From the NCBI GenBank assembly GCA_015067945.1, contig SVLM01000018.1, forward strand, positions 1-40,611: 40,611 nucleotides of DNA. Reading direction: 5' to 3'. This document shows, piece after piece, positions 8,416 through 17,154 of the stretch. The DNA comes from Oscillospiraceae bacterium. Its GTDB lineage: Bacteria; Bacillota; Clostridia; Oscillospirales; Oscillospiraceae. Positions within the stretch are counted from its first letter, which is position 1. Every line of letters begins with the position of its first letter. The notes beneath the pieces were generated by a model. The model did no database searches and was not told the origin of the DNA. It was given only the letters and a program-made list of their open reading frames with translations. A program made the translations under genes and the position numbers.

Positions 8416-10452
8416 TTACTGATTGACGCGCTTCTTGGGAACCAGAACAACCAGCATCACAACGGACAGGACCATGGCAACGATCACGAAGCCCAGAGCC
8501 ACGTCACCGGTGTTGGGGTTCCGGATCACACGGGTTGCAGTGCAGCCATCTGCATTGCAATCGGCATCCTTGTCGTCAGTGTAGATATGCTCGGGGTTGG
8601 CAGTTGCCATCTCCTTGCAGTTTACACACTTATCAGCGGTGGTGCAATCAGCGTCAAAGCTGTGCTTGTCATTGGCAGTTGCAACAGCATCACAGTTTGC
8701 ACACTTGTCAGCGGTAGTGCAGTCATTGTCAAAGGCGTGGTCGGGAGTGTCAATGATGGTGGGACACTCGGCGACGTTGCAGTGCTTGGGCTCGGTGCAA
8801 GAACCGCTGGTCCAATCATGGACGTGGATCTTCACGGTGTTGGTGGTTGCGGTAGCAATGGTGGTGCCCAGGACACCGGTCTTGGTTGCAGTTACCACAC
8901 AGCTGTAAGTATAATTGCCGGCTTCTGCAGTGCTGGGAGTGTAGGTTGCGGAGGTTGCGCCCTCGACAGCCTCTCCGCCGCAGTACCACTGATAGGTCAC
9001 TGCACTATTGGAAGCGGTAACCTTCAGCTCAGTTGCGATATCGTCCTTATCATAGGCGGCATCGGTGAAGGTAGCGCTGATGGTGGGGATCTTAGCACCG
9101 AACAGCTGAGACAGAGCCTTGGGAGCGACGCAGCCGGAGGTAGCAGCAAAGACATCGGACAGATAACCGCCATTGCCGCCGATGGCCTGTGCAGCCAAGG
9201 TAGCCTCTGCGGTCAGGCCGGTGTAATTCTCAACAGAAATTGCAAAGCTTTCGTCAAATTCGCTGCCGACGGTTCCAGCAGAATCCAGCTTATACTTCTG
9301 CTCACCGTTTACGGTAGCAGTGACGCTGCAAGTGCCATTGTGGTTACCTGCGGGAGCCAGTATTCTCGATATATCTGTTTTAACGCTGTAGCAGTCGGTC
9401 ATGGTGATATTCTGCACTACGCCATCACCCTGCACCAGGACACTTGCAGCCAGGCCAGCGGTGTTGTATGCACCATAAATTCTGCCCAGGTTCAGGCAAT
9501 TGGTCATTGTGATATTTGCACGGTTCTGGGAACGACCGATGCCGCCCGCAACACGCTGGTAGGGGCTGTAAATGGTGCCCGCAAATACAAAGTTCTGCAC
9601 AGTAACATTGGCAGCAGCTGCGGAAGTGCCTTCCACCAGGCCGACAATGCCACCTGCATTATCCAGTCTGTTCTGAGTAGCAGCCATATTGAAGGACATG
9701 GAGCCTGCATAGACAGTGTCCTTAACAACCAGCGTACCCTTGCTATAACCTACCAGGCCGCCAAACTTCGCATGGAGGTTTCCGCTCTTGGAGGTAGACT
9801 TCTCATACAGGTCAATATCAATATAGCAGTTGGAAATGGTGGCAGTTGTGCCGGTAGGAACATTGGTAAAGATACCAGCCAGAGGCTTGGACGCAGTCAG
9901 ATCGGTGCCGCCATTGGCAAAGCAGGAGTCCAGAACAGCCAGGTTCTTAACCTCTGCAGAGCCAATAACCTGACCAAACAGGCTGGCTGCATTGCCGGCG
10001 TTCAGGCTCAGATACAGACCGGAGATGCTGTGTCCCTGACCGTCAAACACGCCGCCAAACTGCTTGCTCTTTCCGGCGTTGTTCTCGGTATCAATAGCAG
10101 GAAGTGCATACTCAGGAGCGGTTGCTGTCTGCACGGAATCCGCTGTCAGTTGGCCATTTTCCCATTTCAGGGATACCGGGGAATTCCAACCGGGGTTCAG
10201 ATCAATGTCCGCGTTCAAATAGATGGTATAGCCTTCAAAGGTTCTGCCGTACTTGCACATTTCCAGCTGGAAGTGTCTAAAGTCTTTGGCATCATTGATT
10301 GCCAGCTTCTTGTCAGTCAGATCCTTACGGCCTTCTTCTACCCAGGTAGACAGATCCGTTGCACTTGCAGCATCTGCCACCAGGCTCACGCCAGGCAGAA
10401 ACGCAATAACGAGTGCCAGCGCAAGAAAAATGGATACGATTTTCTTGTTCAT
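8416..10452 (-). CDS. Cell-wall-anchored beta-helix protein with Ig-like domain and Cys-pair repeats
   Basis: The 678-residue protein has a signal peptide (MNKKIVSIFLALALVIAF... ending near ADA|AS), GLUG-like beta-helix repeats (about 45-430), an Ig-like region (about 460-550; AVTYQWYCGGEAVEGATSATY) and Cys-rich repeats (about 555-640; two copies of DCTTADKC.NC and similar Cys/His blocks). It ends with NPNTGD (645-650), a hydrophobic stretch and KKRVNQ, which reads as a sortase-type sorting signal. The first ~430 residues closely match the large protein at 1-4258, also at DNA level, so the two arose by duplication. AAAGGGAG lies 6 nt before the ATG. A surface glycan-binding role is inferred from position beside an ABC importer. 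Confidence 0.85.
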   Translation of the reverse strand: MNKKIVSIFLALALVIAFLPGVSLVADAASATDLSTWVEEGRKDLTDKKLAINDAKDFRHFQLEMCKYGRTFEGYTIYLNADIDLNPGWNSPVSLKWENGQLTADSVQTATAPEYALPAIDTENNAGKSKQFGGVFDGQGHSISGLYLSLNAGNAASLFGQVIGSAEVKNLAVLDSCFANGGTDLTASKPLAGIFTNVPTGTTATISNCYIDIDLYEKSTSKSGNLHAKFGGLVGYSKGTLVVKDTVYAGSMSFNMAATQNRLDNAGGIVGLVEGTSAAAANVTVQNFVFAGTIYSPYQRVAGGIGRSQNRANITMTNCLNLGRIYGAYNTAGLAASVLVQGDGVVQNITMTDCYSVKTDISRILAPAGNHNGTCSVTATVNGEQKYKLDSAGTVGSEFDESFAISVENYTGLTAEATLAAQAIGGNGGYLSDVFAATSGCVAPKALSQLFGAKIPTISATFTDAAYDKDDIATELKVTASNSAVTYQWYCGGEAVEGATSATYTPSTAEAGNYTYSCVVTATKTGVLGTTIATATTNTVKIHVHDWTSGSCTEPKHCNVAECPTIIDTPDHAFDNDCTTADKCANCDAVATANDKHSFDADCTTADKCVNCKEMATANPEHIYTDDKDADCNADGCTATRVIRNPNTGDVALGFVIVAMVLSVVMLVVLVPKKRVNQ

Positions 10453-10526
10453 AATTAACTCCCTTTCAATGCATTATTTTTTGAGATATTCACTTTCACC
10501 TTATTCAGGTGTATTTGCGACGAAAT

Positions 10527-11261
10527 TTATTGTACGCCTTTACCGCCATCGACATAAATGCTTTGGCCGGTGATATAGCGTCCCTGCTCGGAACACAGCA
10601 GGCTAACCATGGCTGCACAATCCGACGGTTCTCCGTAAAAACCAACAGGAATGAGGTTCATTACCTTTTGTGCGTATTCCGCATCGCTGAGTGCCTCAAC
10701 ATTGCGGTCGGTGTAGATTACACCGGGTGCCACATTGTTGACGGTAATACCATCCTTGGCCAGCTGCAGCGACAGAGAGTGAACCATGTTCGTCTGTGCT
10801 GCCTTGGATGCGGAGTAGACCAGCATATCCGGGTGGGGCTTCTTCTCCTGAACAGAACCGATGGTAACGATTCTGCCCCATTTTTTCTTCTGCATGTTCT
10901 CTGCCAGGCCTTGGATCAGCATCATGGAAGAAACAAAATTGCAGTTAAGCTGCTGCAAGCAATCATCCGGCGTGATTTGATCCCAGCGGTTAGGGATCTG
11001 CAAGGATGCATTGAGCACCAACACATCGATCTCGCCGGCTTCCTGCGTCAGTCTGGCAGTATCCTCCAGATTGCACAGATCCGCCTGGATAATCGTTGCT
11101 GTGCCACCCTTTGCCTCAATTAACGCCTTAACTTCCTGAGCTTTGGCGATATTGCCTGCACAGTGCAGCACAATCTCAAAGCCATCATCTGCCAGTGCCA
11201 AAGCAATCGCTCTGCCAATACCCCGGGAGGAGCCGGTGACCAATGCCCTTTTATTCTGCAT
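10527..11261 (-). CDS. Short-chain dehydrogenase/reductase (SDR)
   Basis: The ATG at 11261 (MQNKRALVTG) has AAGGGG 8 nt upstream and is preferred over the GTG at 11270 and the ATG at 11267. The 244-residue classical SDR has the nucleotide motif TGSSRGIG (9-16), NAS (84-86), catalytic Ser136, Tyr149 and Lys153 (YSASK) and NNVAPG. It is an NAD(P)-dependent cytoplasmic oxidoreductase. It lies 15 nt after the RraA-like gene in the same operon. In this gene set it could oxidise the sugar at C1 to a lactone (as uronate, rhamnose or fucose dehydrogenases do) or reduce a keto intermediate. The substrate cannot be read from sequence. Confidence 0.92.
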   Translation of the reverse strand: MQNKRALVTGSSRGIGRAIALALADDGFEIVLHCAGNIAKAQEVKALIEAKGGTATIIQADLCNLEDTARLTQEAGEIDVLVLNASLQIPNRWDQITPDDCLQQLNCNFVSSMMLIQGLAENMQKKKWGRIVTIGSVQEKKPHPDMLVYSASKAAQTNMVHSLSLQLAKDGITVNNVAPGVIYTDRNVEALSDAEYAQKVMNLIPVGFYGEPSDCAAMVSLLCSEQGRYITGQSIYVDGGKGVQ

Positions 11262-11276
11262 AGCCATCACCCCTTA

Positions 11277-12206
11277 TTACAGTGCGGATTGTGTATCATT
11301 GGGATCGCCGTTTCTGGCGGCGTCATACTCCGCAGACCAGTCCAGATCCCGATATTGTTCCGCTCTGGGGTCTGTGGCAATGAACTCCATCAAAAGATCC
11401 AGCATTTCCACAGACCAGGTGTTTTTATCAATCTGTGCCGGAGTAAACTTATTCTCCGTAATCATCTCAAAACCGAAGATATCTTTTACCTGCGTCTTTG
11501 CGGCACCGTCCACAACCTCAGCGATCAGATGCGGCGGAATGAATAATACACCACCGCTGCAGCCATAGACAATATCACCCGGCAGGCAAATGCAAGCCTC
11601 ACGGCCGGAGCCCAGGCGGGCAGGTGTATTGAAGCCAGTCAGCACAAATTCCCGAATGGGTGTGGGATCAATGCCACGGTAATATACCTGAACGCCCACT
11701 TTTTGCATCTGTTCGACATCACGAATGCCGCCCCAGATGACCGCACCGCCGGTTTTGGTTTTATTCTTCACCGCCGTGGTCAGATTGCCGCCGAGGAAGG
11801 TGCCCTTGTATATCTTATCGTACATATCAATAACGATGACGTCACCGTCCGTCAAAGACTCGATTACCCACTGATTGGGTGTGCCGGACCAGCCCTGAGC
11901 GGCAGCGGTATCCATCATTGCCTGGAAGTAATCCGGGCGAGTAGGTGCATACACTGCCGTCACAGCACGGCCGATCAACTTCTTGTTCAGATTTCCGTTG
12001 GAATCAAACTCCGGATACAAGGATTTCATGGAGATAAACTGATTCTCGTAGCCCTGCACAAAGATCGGCTTCCAAAGCTCCTCCAAGGTTAGATTCTTCA
12101 GTGCTTCCAGATAACGATCCGGAACTCTCGGACGACCATCAGGGAAACGCTCGCCCTTCCACAGCGGTGTCATGGCGATAATATCTTCTCTGGAATTAAA
12201 TTGCAT
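11277..12206 (-). CDS. RraA-family (HMG aldolase / oxaloacetate decarboxylase-like) lyase
   Basis: The ATG at 12206 (MQFNSREDII) has GGGGGA 7 nt upstream; the ATG at 12221 has no site. The 309-residue protein carries the RraA / 4-hydroxy-4-methyl-2-oxoglutarate aldolase core at about 75-245, with GDVIVIDM, GGN (139-141) and GGAVIWGGIRD, in which Arg162-Asp163 match the usual substrate/metal-binding pair. It is longer than typical RraA proteins (about 160-230 residues), with about 60 extra residues at each end. Family members cleave or decarboxylate 2-oxo acids with a divalent metal. Next to a sugar-acid dehydratase, it may cleave a 2-keto-3-deoxy acid to pyruvate and an aldehyde; this is inference. 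Confidence 0.85.
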   Translation of the reverse strand: MQFNSREDIIAMTPLWKGERFPDGRPRVPDRYLEALKNLTLEELWKPIFVQGYENQFISMKSLYPEFDSNGNLNKKLIGRAVTAVYAPTRPDYFQAMMDTAAAQGWSGTPNQWVIESLTDGDVIVIDMYDKIYKGTFLGGNLTTAVKNKTKTGGAVIWGGIRDVEQMQKVGVQVYYRGIDPTPIREFVLTGFNTPARLGSGREACICLPGDIVYGCSGGVLFIPPHLIAEVVDGAAKTQVKDIFGFEMITENKFTPAQIDKNTWSVEMLDLLMEFIATDPRAEQYRDLDWSAEYDAARNGDPNDTQSAL

Positions 12207-12249
12207 TTCTGATTCCCCCATCCAATTCTATAATGATTTATTCTCTGCG

Positions 12250-13611
12250 TTAAATTGCCTGGCAGTAAAAGGCTTCTTCTGCATCCACAATCCATTCGTT
12301 TTCAGGTGCGGAGCAGGTTACATTGTTAATGCTAATATCCCCCTGGGTCCAACGCTTGACTAAGTGCAAATCTCCCTTTGCCGTCACATGCACATCATCC
12401 AGCACCACTTTTCCGTAATACGCAAGATGCAGAAAATCCACATCTGTTACATCATCACGAAACGCCACATCAATATGCTTCAGCGTCAGCTCTACGGGCA
12501 ATTCAGCAGAGCCATACGCCGTTAACGGCATTGCGATATCCTTTGCCTGAATATTTTCAAACCGGATAGATGCCAGTGGCTTGCAGGTCTGCCAATGGGC
12601 ATTGCCCGAGAAGTTATAACACAGGAAACGATCCACATTGTCGATGGTGCAATCTTTTATGATAATGTTACCGGGTTCCTCTAAAATGGGCACAGAAAAA
12701 TCTGCCAGGTATGTAAACGCAGAAAGCATATTGACGCGGTGCGGGCGATGTGCCTGGGCACCGTTTCTTTTTTCTTCTGTGCTAAGGCTTCCACGGAAAA
12801 AGAATTTCGCCGGGCCATAGAATTTGCTGTTGCGAACCAGAACATTGGTTCCACCAAAACGCAAGCCGGAGCAAGCCGTGTTGAAAACGCAATCCGTAAC
12901 CAAAACATTGACATTGGCACAGCCTGCAATGCAGTCGTCTCCAGTGTAAAATTCACAATTTTGGACGGTGATATTTGTGCAGCCACGGCAATGCACACCA
13001 TCATGGCCACCCTGCACGATTACAGAGCTGACGCAAATGCCCACTGTATGATAAATCAAGTGTGCCCAGTTTCCGGTATTGCGAATTGTATATCCACGAA
13101 GTGTAACATTGCGGCAGTAGTGCATACTGACACCATGGGGGCCGCGATAATACTCCTCGCCATTTTCATCGTAACAATCTTGACCGTCGATCAGCGAACC
13201 CGGTTCACCGATGACTGCCACATTTTCTGCCCCAACCGCTCTGATCAAACCATTTGTCCAGGGACTGCAGGGCTTCATAAAATCATAGGAACGAACAACG
13301 CCCTTGCGGAACGGTTCCCATCCTTTTTCAGATATCCATTGTGCCGGAAGCGGCTCTAACGCATCATTTTCTAAAACTCGATATGCAGCCGGATCTCTTA
13401 CGCCATAAAGCTCCGCACCGGCACACAAGTAAAGGGTAGTATTCGATCTCAAACGAATACTGCCAATCAAATATCGACCGGCCGGCACTTGCACGACGCC
13501 GCCACCTGCGCGCCAAACCTGATCAAGTGCCGCCTGAAAGCAGGCGGTTTGGACATTATGGCTGCCAGGCTGTGCACCCAGCCCAGTGACCGAAATCATC
13601 ACTTTTTCCAT
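12250..13611 (-). CDS. GH28-like right-handed beta-helix protein (pectin-oligosaccharide hydrolase-like)
   Basis: The 453-residue protein has AGGAGG 7 nt before the ATG and no signal peptide, so it is cytoplasmic. Residues 1-75 carry the pectate-lyase/GH28 start (ALDQVWRAGGGVVQVPAGRYLIGSIRL), and 120-340 form beta-helix coils with GPHGVSMHYCRNVTLRGYTI, HDGVH (Asp204) and GDDCIAG (Asp225-Asp226), the position of the GH28 catalytic acids. Where GH28 enzymes have GHG there is SGLRFGG (248-254), and RIK is not evident, so the catalytic set is incomplete or altered. It follows the importer and YesL genes and probably acts on imported pectin-type oligosaccharides. A related beta-helix activity is also possible. 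Confidence 0.78.
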   Translation of the reverse strand: MEKVMISVTGLGAQPGSHNVQTACFQAALDQVWRAGGGVVQVPAGRYLIGSIRLRSNTTLYLCAGAELYGVRDPAAYRVLENDALEPLPAQWISEKGWEPFRKGVVRSYDFMKPCSPWTNGLIRAVGAENVAVIGEPGSLIDGQDCYDENGEEYYRGPHGVSMHYCRNVTLRGYTIRNTGNWAHLIYHTVGICVSSVIVQGGHDGVHCRGCTNITVQNCEFYTGDDCIAGCANVNVLVTDCVFNTACSGLRFGGTNVLVRNSKFYGPAKFFFRGSLSTEEKRNGAQAHRPHRVNMLSAFTYLADFSVPILEEPGNIIIKDCTIDNVDRFLCYNFSGNAHWQTCKPLASIRFENIQAKDIAMPLTAYGSAELPVELTLKHIDVAFRDDVTDVDFLHLAYYGKVVLDDVHVTAKGDLHLVKRWTQGDISINNVTCSAPENEWIVDAEEAFYCQAI

Positions 13612-13659
13612 AATATACCCTCCTAATGAAAACCAATGGCACAGTTATTCCTGTGCATC

Positions 13660-14274
13660 TCAGTCATCTTCCATAACATGCAAAGCACGGTCGTAAATAC
13701 CACTCTGCACGCGAGCAACCAAAGCCAGCCCCAAAAGCAACACAAGCGGTGTTGTAAGGGGATAATAAACCAACAAATACAAAGGGACAAGCGTCACCGC
13801 CAACATCAGCAGCGTGCGAAACGGAAACGCAATAATGCGTGTAAATGCGTAACCAATCGTTTGCGGTATGCTTATGCGATATCGTGCAACCAGGACAAAA
13901 GACCATTGCACTGCCGCAACGCTAATTAACATCAGTGCCAGGACGATAATTTCAATAAAGCCCGGAATGCGGTCCGCAGCTTGATTCAGCAACTCATAAT
14001 CCCACCAGAGAAACAAGAAAACACCCACAAAAATCAACCAGGTTACGGTTGCGTGACGGAAGTTATTCTTGAATGCCCGAAAGAAACTACCCGTAATCGT
14101 ATAGAATTCGTTTCGTTTCTTACGAATCAACACATCATGCATAGCGGCCATGGAAGCACCAATCGTCACAACGGGAACACAGCATAGGAGCGTCCAGAAG
14201 TTCAGTATGATCATTTCTCCAACGCTTTCTGTATACGCGAAGAATTTGTTGGTTTTTTCAGATGCAGAACCCAT
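13660..14274 (-). CDS. YesL/DUF624-family membrane protein
   Basis: The 204-residue protein starts MGSASEKTNKFF after TAGGAGA (spacing 8). It has four or five hydrophobic segments (about 20-45, 73-93, 104-130, 140-185) and the family opening (ILNFWTLLCCVPVVTIGASMAAMHDVLIR). YesL-type proteins occur in rhamnogalacturonan and other complex-glycan uptake operons beside LplB/YtcP permeases, as here. Their role is unknown but probably linked to the importer. The gene lies between the solute-binding protein and the GH28-like gene. Confidence 0.85.
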   Translation of the reverse strand: MGSASEKTNKFFAYTESVGEMIILNFWTLLCCVPVVTIGASMAAMHDVLIRKKRNEFYTITGSFFRAFKNNFRHATVTWLIFVGVFLFLWWDYELLNQAADRIPGFIEIIVLALMLISVAAVQWSFVLVARYRISIPQTIGYAFTRIIAFPFRTLLMLAVTLVPLYLLVYYPLTTPLVLLLGLALVARVQSGIYDRALHVMEDD

Positions 14275-14325
14275 ATGATCTATCTCCTAAGGAAAATTGC
14301 CTGTGCTTCCACTTTCTGCACCGCA

Positions 14326-14352
14326 GGGGGCTTACCAATATGATAAGCCCCC
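14326..14352 (-). ncRNA. Intercistronic mRNA hairpin after the solute-binding protein gene
   Basis: A 9-bp perfect stem GGGGGCTTA / TAAGCCCCC has a 9-nt loop. No T run follows on the minus strand. Such hairpins after binding-protein genes usually protect the upstream message and raise its level above that of the downstream genes. Confidence 0.5.
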
Positions 14353-14368
14353 GCAGGCTGATGAAACA

Positions 14369-16090
14369 TTACTTACCAAAAACAGACTCCATGTAAGGTG
14401 CATATGCATTTACATAGATTTCGAGATAGCGGTCGATATCCATCTGCTCCAGTTCATCCCAGAACTCATCAATCTCAGACATGGGACGACGTCCGGTAAT
14501 AAACTTTGCAGACTCGGAAGCAATATAGTTGTTCAAAACGGCTCTCAGGTCGGTGATTTCCACATTTTCATCTTCACTCAGCCAAACAGAACCCAGCTTT
14601 ACGGAAGTTGCATAGGGTCTCCAGGTTTCGGAAGAGGTTTTGTGCCAATAATTATCTGCATTATCAATATTCAGATCCAGAGTAACCTTGGCGGAAATAT
14701 CCTCACCAGTAACTGCATCCTTATAGGTCAGAGTCTCACCGGAACCACTGGTAACCACAACGGGACGCACGCCAGCTGTGTCAATGGGATAGATCAGCTG
14801 ACGCTGATAGTCCTGAATGTTGGCGTAGGTGCCGTTTTCTACTTCCGTGTAGGTAATATCACCGTTCTTGTCATAGTACCAGCCGTCCAGCAGGTTCAGG
14901 GGATCTTCGCCCTGCTTGGGTCCGTATCGGTACAGGAACGCGCCTTCGTCACTGTAGATAAAGTCGATCATCATTGCCACGACTTCCGGATATTCCGTCT
15001 TGGAGGAAGCCCACACGGAGCCGGTGGTGTACCAGGACAATCTGGTCAGGTAGCAGTCATCGTTGCCACCCATGGGAATGGGAGGCAGTGCTACATAATC
15101 CTTATAATCCTTACCGACGGCACCCAGGGTCCAGTCACCAAAAACGCCAAGCTTGCCGGAAGCAGCCATAGCCTGCACAGCGGAGGAGCTCAGAGTACTG
15201 AAGTATCTGGAGTCGATCAGGCCCTCGGTAAAGAGGGTATTCATAAACTTAATGTAAGTGCGATAATCCTCAGTCATGCAGGGCAGCACAACCTTGCCAT
15301 CCTTAATTGCGGGAGAAGTGCCGTACTTGGAAGCACCACCGTAATAGCCCAGGCAGGTCCACAGATAGTATTCCAGCATCATATCCGTATCTGCCAGAGG
15401 AACAGAGCTGGGTCCTTTGAGCTTCTTGAAAGCTCTGAGCATATCGAAGAATTCCTTTTCGGTTGTGGGCATATCCAAGTTGCAGGCATCCAGCCAGCTC
15501 TGGCGTACAAACAGGCCGCTGCCATCCTGGACATTGTGGGGGCTGGAATGCCACATTGCAGGAGCAATGTAGGGCAGGGTCAGGACTGCACCGTCGGGAG
15601 CCGTGCTTTCAGCCAGCATGGCCGGATCGTCCTGGAAACGCTTGTATATATTGGGCATTACCATCTCGTTCAGATAGGGGGCCCAGTCCAGAATCAGATT
15701 ATCCTCCACACCATAGGCCGTAGCAGTAGCCTCGGAGAGGGTCATGCCCCACATGATATCCGGCAGAGAGTCGGAACCCAACAGAAGCAGAGTCTGTTCG
15801 GTGGGATCACCGGCCTGAGTCACGTTAATGGTGACATTATAGCCATACTGTGCATACCAGTACTCCATATATTTAAAGAACCACAGGTCCTCCGCATCGT
15901 TTGTGGTACCGGCATGACGCTTAGTCATAATCGTGATCGTAATGGGATCTGTTGTGATAGGCTCCGTGTAAGGATCTCTGACGTTCACGGGGCCTCTCCG
16001 ATCGTCCTCACCCGTACAGCCTGCCATCATACCCAAAAGCATAACGCAAGCCAGCATCAGAACCAAAACACGCACGAATGTTTTTTTCAT
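14369..16090 (-). CDS. Extracellular solute-binding lipoprotein (CUT1/LipO type)
   Basis: The ATG at 16090 has AAGGAG 8 nt upstream; a GTG at 16099 overlaps that site. The 573-residue protein is a lipoprotein with lipobox LGMMAGC (Cys25). The mature part has the family-1 binding-protein layout (ITIMTKRHAGT, LLLLGSDSLPDIMWG, YVALPPIPMGG, WASSKTEYPEVVAMMIDFIY). Proteins of this length (about 500-600 residues) pair with LplB and YtcP permeases to import complex oligosaccharides in Firmicutes. The two permease genes lie directly upstream. No ATPase gene is present, so a shared MsmX-type ATPase elsewhere is probably used. Confidence 0.92.
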   Translation of the reverse strand: MKKTFVRVLVLMLACVMLLGMMAGCTGEDDRRGPVNVRDPYTEPITTDPITITIMTKRHAGTTNDAEDLWFFKYMEYWYAQYGYNVTINVTQAGDPTEQTLLLLGSDSLPDIMWGMTLSEATATAYGVEDNLILDWAPYLNEMVMPNIYKRFQDDPAMLAESTAPDGAVLTLPYIAPAMWHSSPHNVQDGSGLFVRQSWLDACNLDMPTTEKEFFDMLRAFKKLKGPSSVPLADTDMMLEYYLWTCLGYYGGASKYGTSPAIKDGKVVLPCMTEDYRTYIKFMNTLFTEGLIDSRYFSTLSSSAVQAMAASGKLGVFGDWTLGAVGKDYKDYVALPPIPMGGNDDCYLTRLSWYTTGSVWASSKTEYPEVVAMMIDFIYSDEGAFLYRYGPKQGEDPLNLLDGWYYDKNGDITYTEVENGTYANIQDYQRQLIYPIDTAGVRPVVVTSGSGETLTYKDAVTGEDISAKVTLDLNIDNADNYWHKTSSETWRPYATSVKLGSVWLSEDENVEITDLRAVLNNYIASESAKFITGRRPMSEIDEFWDELEQMDIDRYLEIYVNAYAPYMESVFGK

Positions 16091-16191
16091 AGCTTTCACT
16101 CCTTATTTTAATTTTGATATTCTTGTCCGTGCAAGAATATATGGCACAAAAGAAACTCTATTGTTCGCACACAACTGCACTTATGAGACGA

Positions 16192-17133
16192 TTAGCCCTT
16201 TACGCTGCCCGACATTCTTCCCGTAACAAAATGCTTCTGTACGAAAGGATATGCCACCAGCATCGGCAAGCAGGATACAAACACAACACCGAACTTCATT
16301 GTGGTTGCCAAAGCAGCCTTGCGTGCCGCATCCACCATAACGCCTGCAGCGTCGCCCACGATTTCCTCGTTTTTCAGAAGGACACCACGCAGAACCAACT
16401 GAAGCGGTTGAATTGCCGTATCGGAGGTATAGATCATTGCACCGTACCAGTCGCTCCAGTGGCCAACCGCATAGTAAAGTGTAACCGTAGCGATAATGGA
16501 AGTACTCAGGGGCAGCACAATAGAAGTAAACACACGGAACTCACTGGCACCGTCGATCCGGGCCGAATCAAACAAGGATTCCGGAATGTTGTGCTCAAAA
16601 TATGTTCGGACGAGAACGGTATTGTGGATGCTCAAGCCACCGCCAATAATCAAAACTGCCCGGGTGTTTATCAAGCCCAAGTTACGCATCAAAATAAACT
16701 GCGGAATCATACCGCCGGAAAAGTACATTGTGATAATGAAAAAGGTTGCCAGTATGCTTCTGCCGAAGAATCGCTTCCGGCTCCAGGCATATGCCAGCGG
16801 CAGCGTCAGGAACAGATTCCACAGCGTACCGGCAACGGTATAAAGAATCGTGTTGCCGTAAGCCCGCCAAATGTTTTTATTTTCAAATATCAGCTCATAG
16901 GCTTCCATTGTAAAACCCGAAGGCAGAAGCGACACCTCGCCGGCTGCCACATCGTAAGGATCCGAAAAGGATGCGATAATTGTCCAATACACGGGATAAA
17001 TAACAGCCAATGTTATCAGAGCAATTACGGCGTAAACAATACTCAGAAAGACCTTATCGTTCCAAGGGAGGCTTTTCCAGTTGATCAAGGAACGCCTCAA
17101 CTTAGAATTTTTACGTGTTAGTGTATTATTCAT
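16192..17133 (-). CDS. ABC sugar permease, YtcP/CUT1 type (MalG-like)
   Basis: The 313-residue protein starts MNNTLTRKNSK after GAGGAG (spacing 9). It has six predicted membrane segments and the EAA loop (ESLFDSARIDGASEFRVFTSIVLPLS) that contacts the ATPase. It ends PFVQKHFVTGRMSGSVKG, typical of YtcP-type permeases. It lies 21 nt after the partner permease and 101 nt before the binding-protein gene. Confidence 0.93.
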   Translation of the reverse strand: MNNTLTRKNSKLRRSLINWKSLPWNDKVFLSIVYAVIALITLAVIYPVYWTIIASFSDPYDVAAGEVSLLPSGFTMEAYELIFENKNIWRAYGNTILYTVAGTLWNLFLTLPLAYAWSRKRFFGRSILATFFIITMYFSGGMIPQFILMRNLGLINTRAVLIIGGGLSIHNTVLVRTYFEHNIPESLFDSARIDGASEFRVFTSIVLPLSTSIIATVTLYYAVGHWSDWYGAMIYTSDTAIQPLQLVLRGVLLKNEEIVGDAAGVMVDAARKAALATTMKFGVVFVSCLPMLVAYPFVQKHFVTGRMSGSVKG

Positions 17134-17154
17134 AGCTTTGTTCTCCTCTGGCGA

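Noticed and set aside
6540..10458. Long plus-strand open frames opposite the two beta-helix genes
   Set aside because: Antisense shadows; the minus-strand frames have signal peptides, repeats and ribosome binding sites.
10497..10511. Small hairpin CACCT/AGGTG between the SDR and surface-protein genes
   Set aside because: A 5-bp stem is within chance expectation and has no T run.
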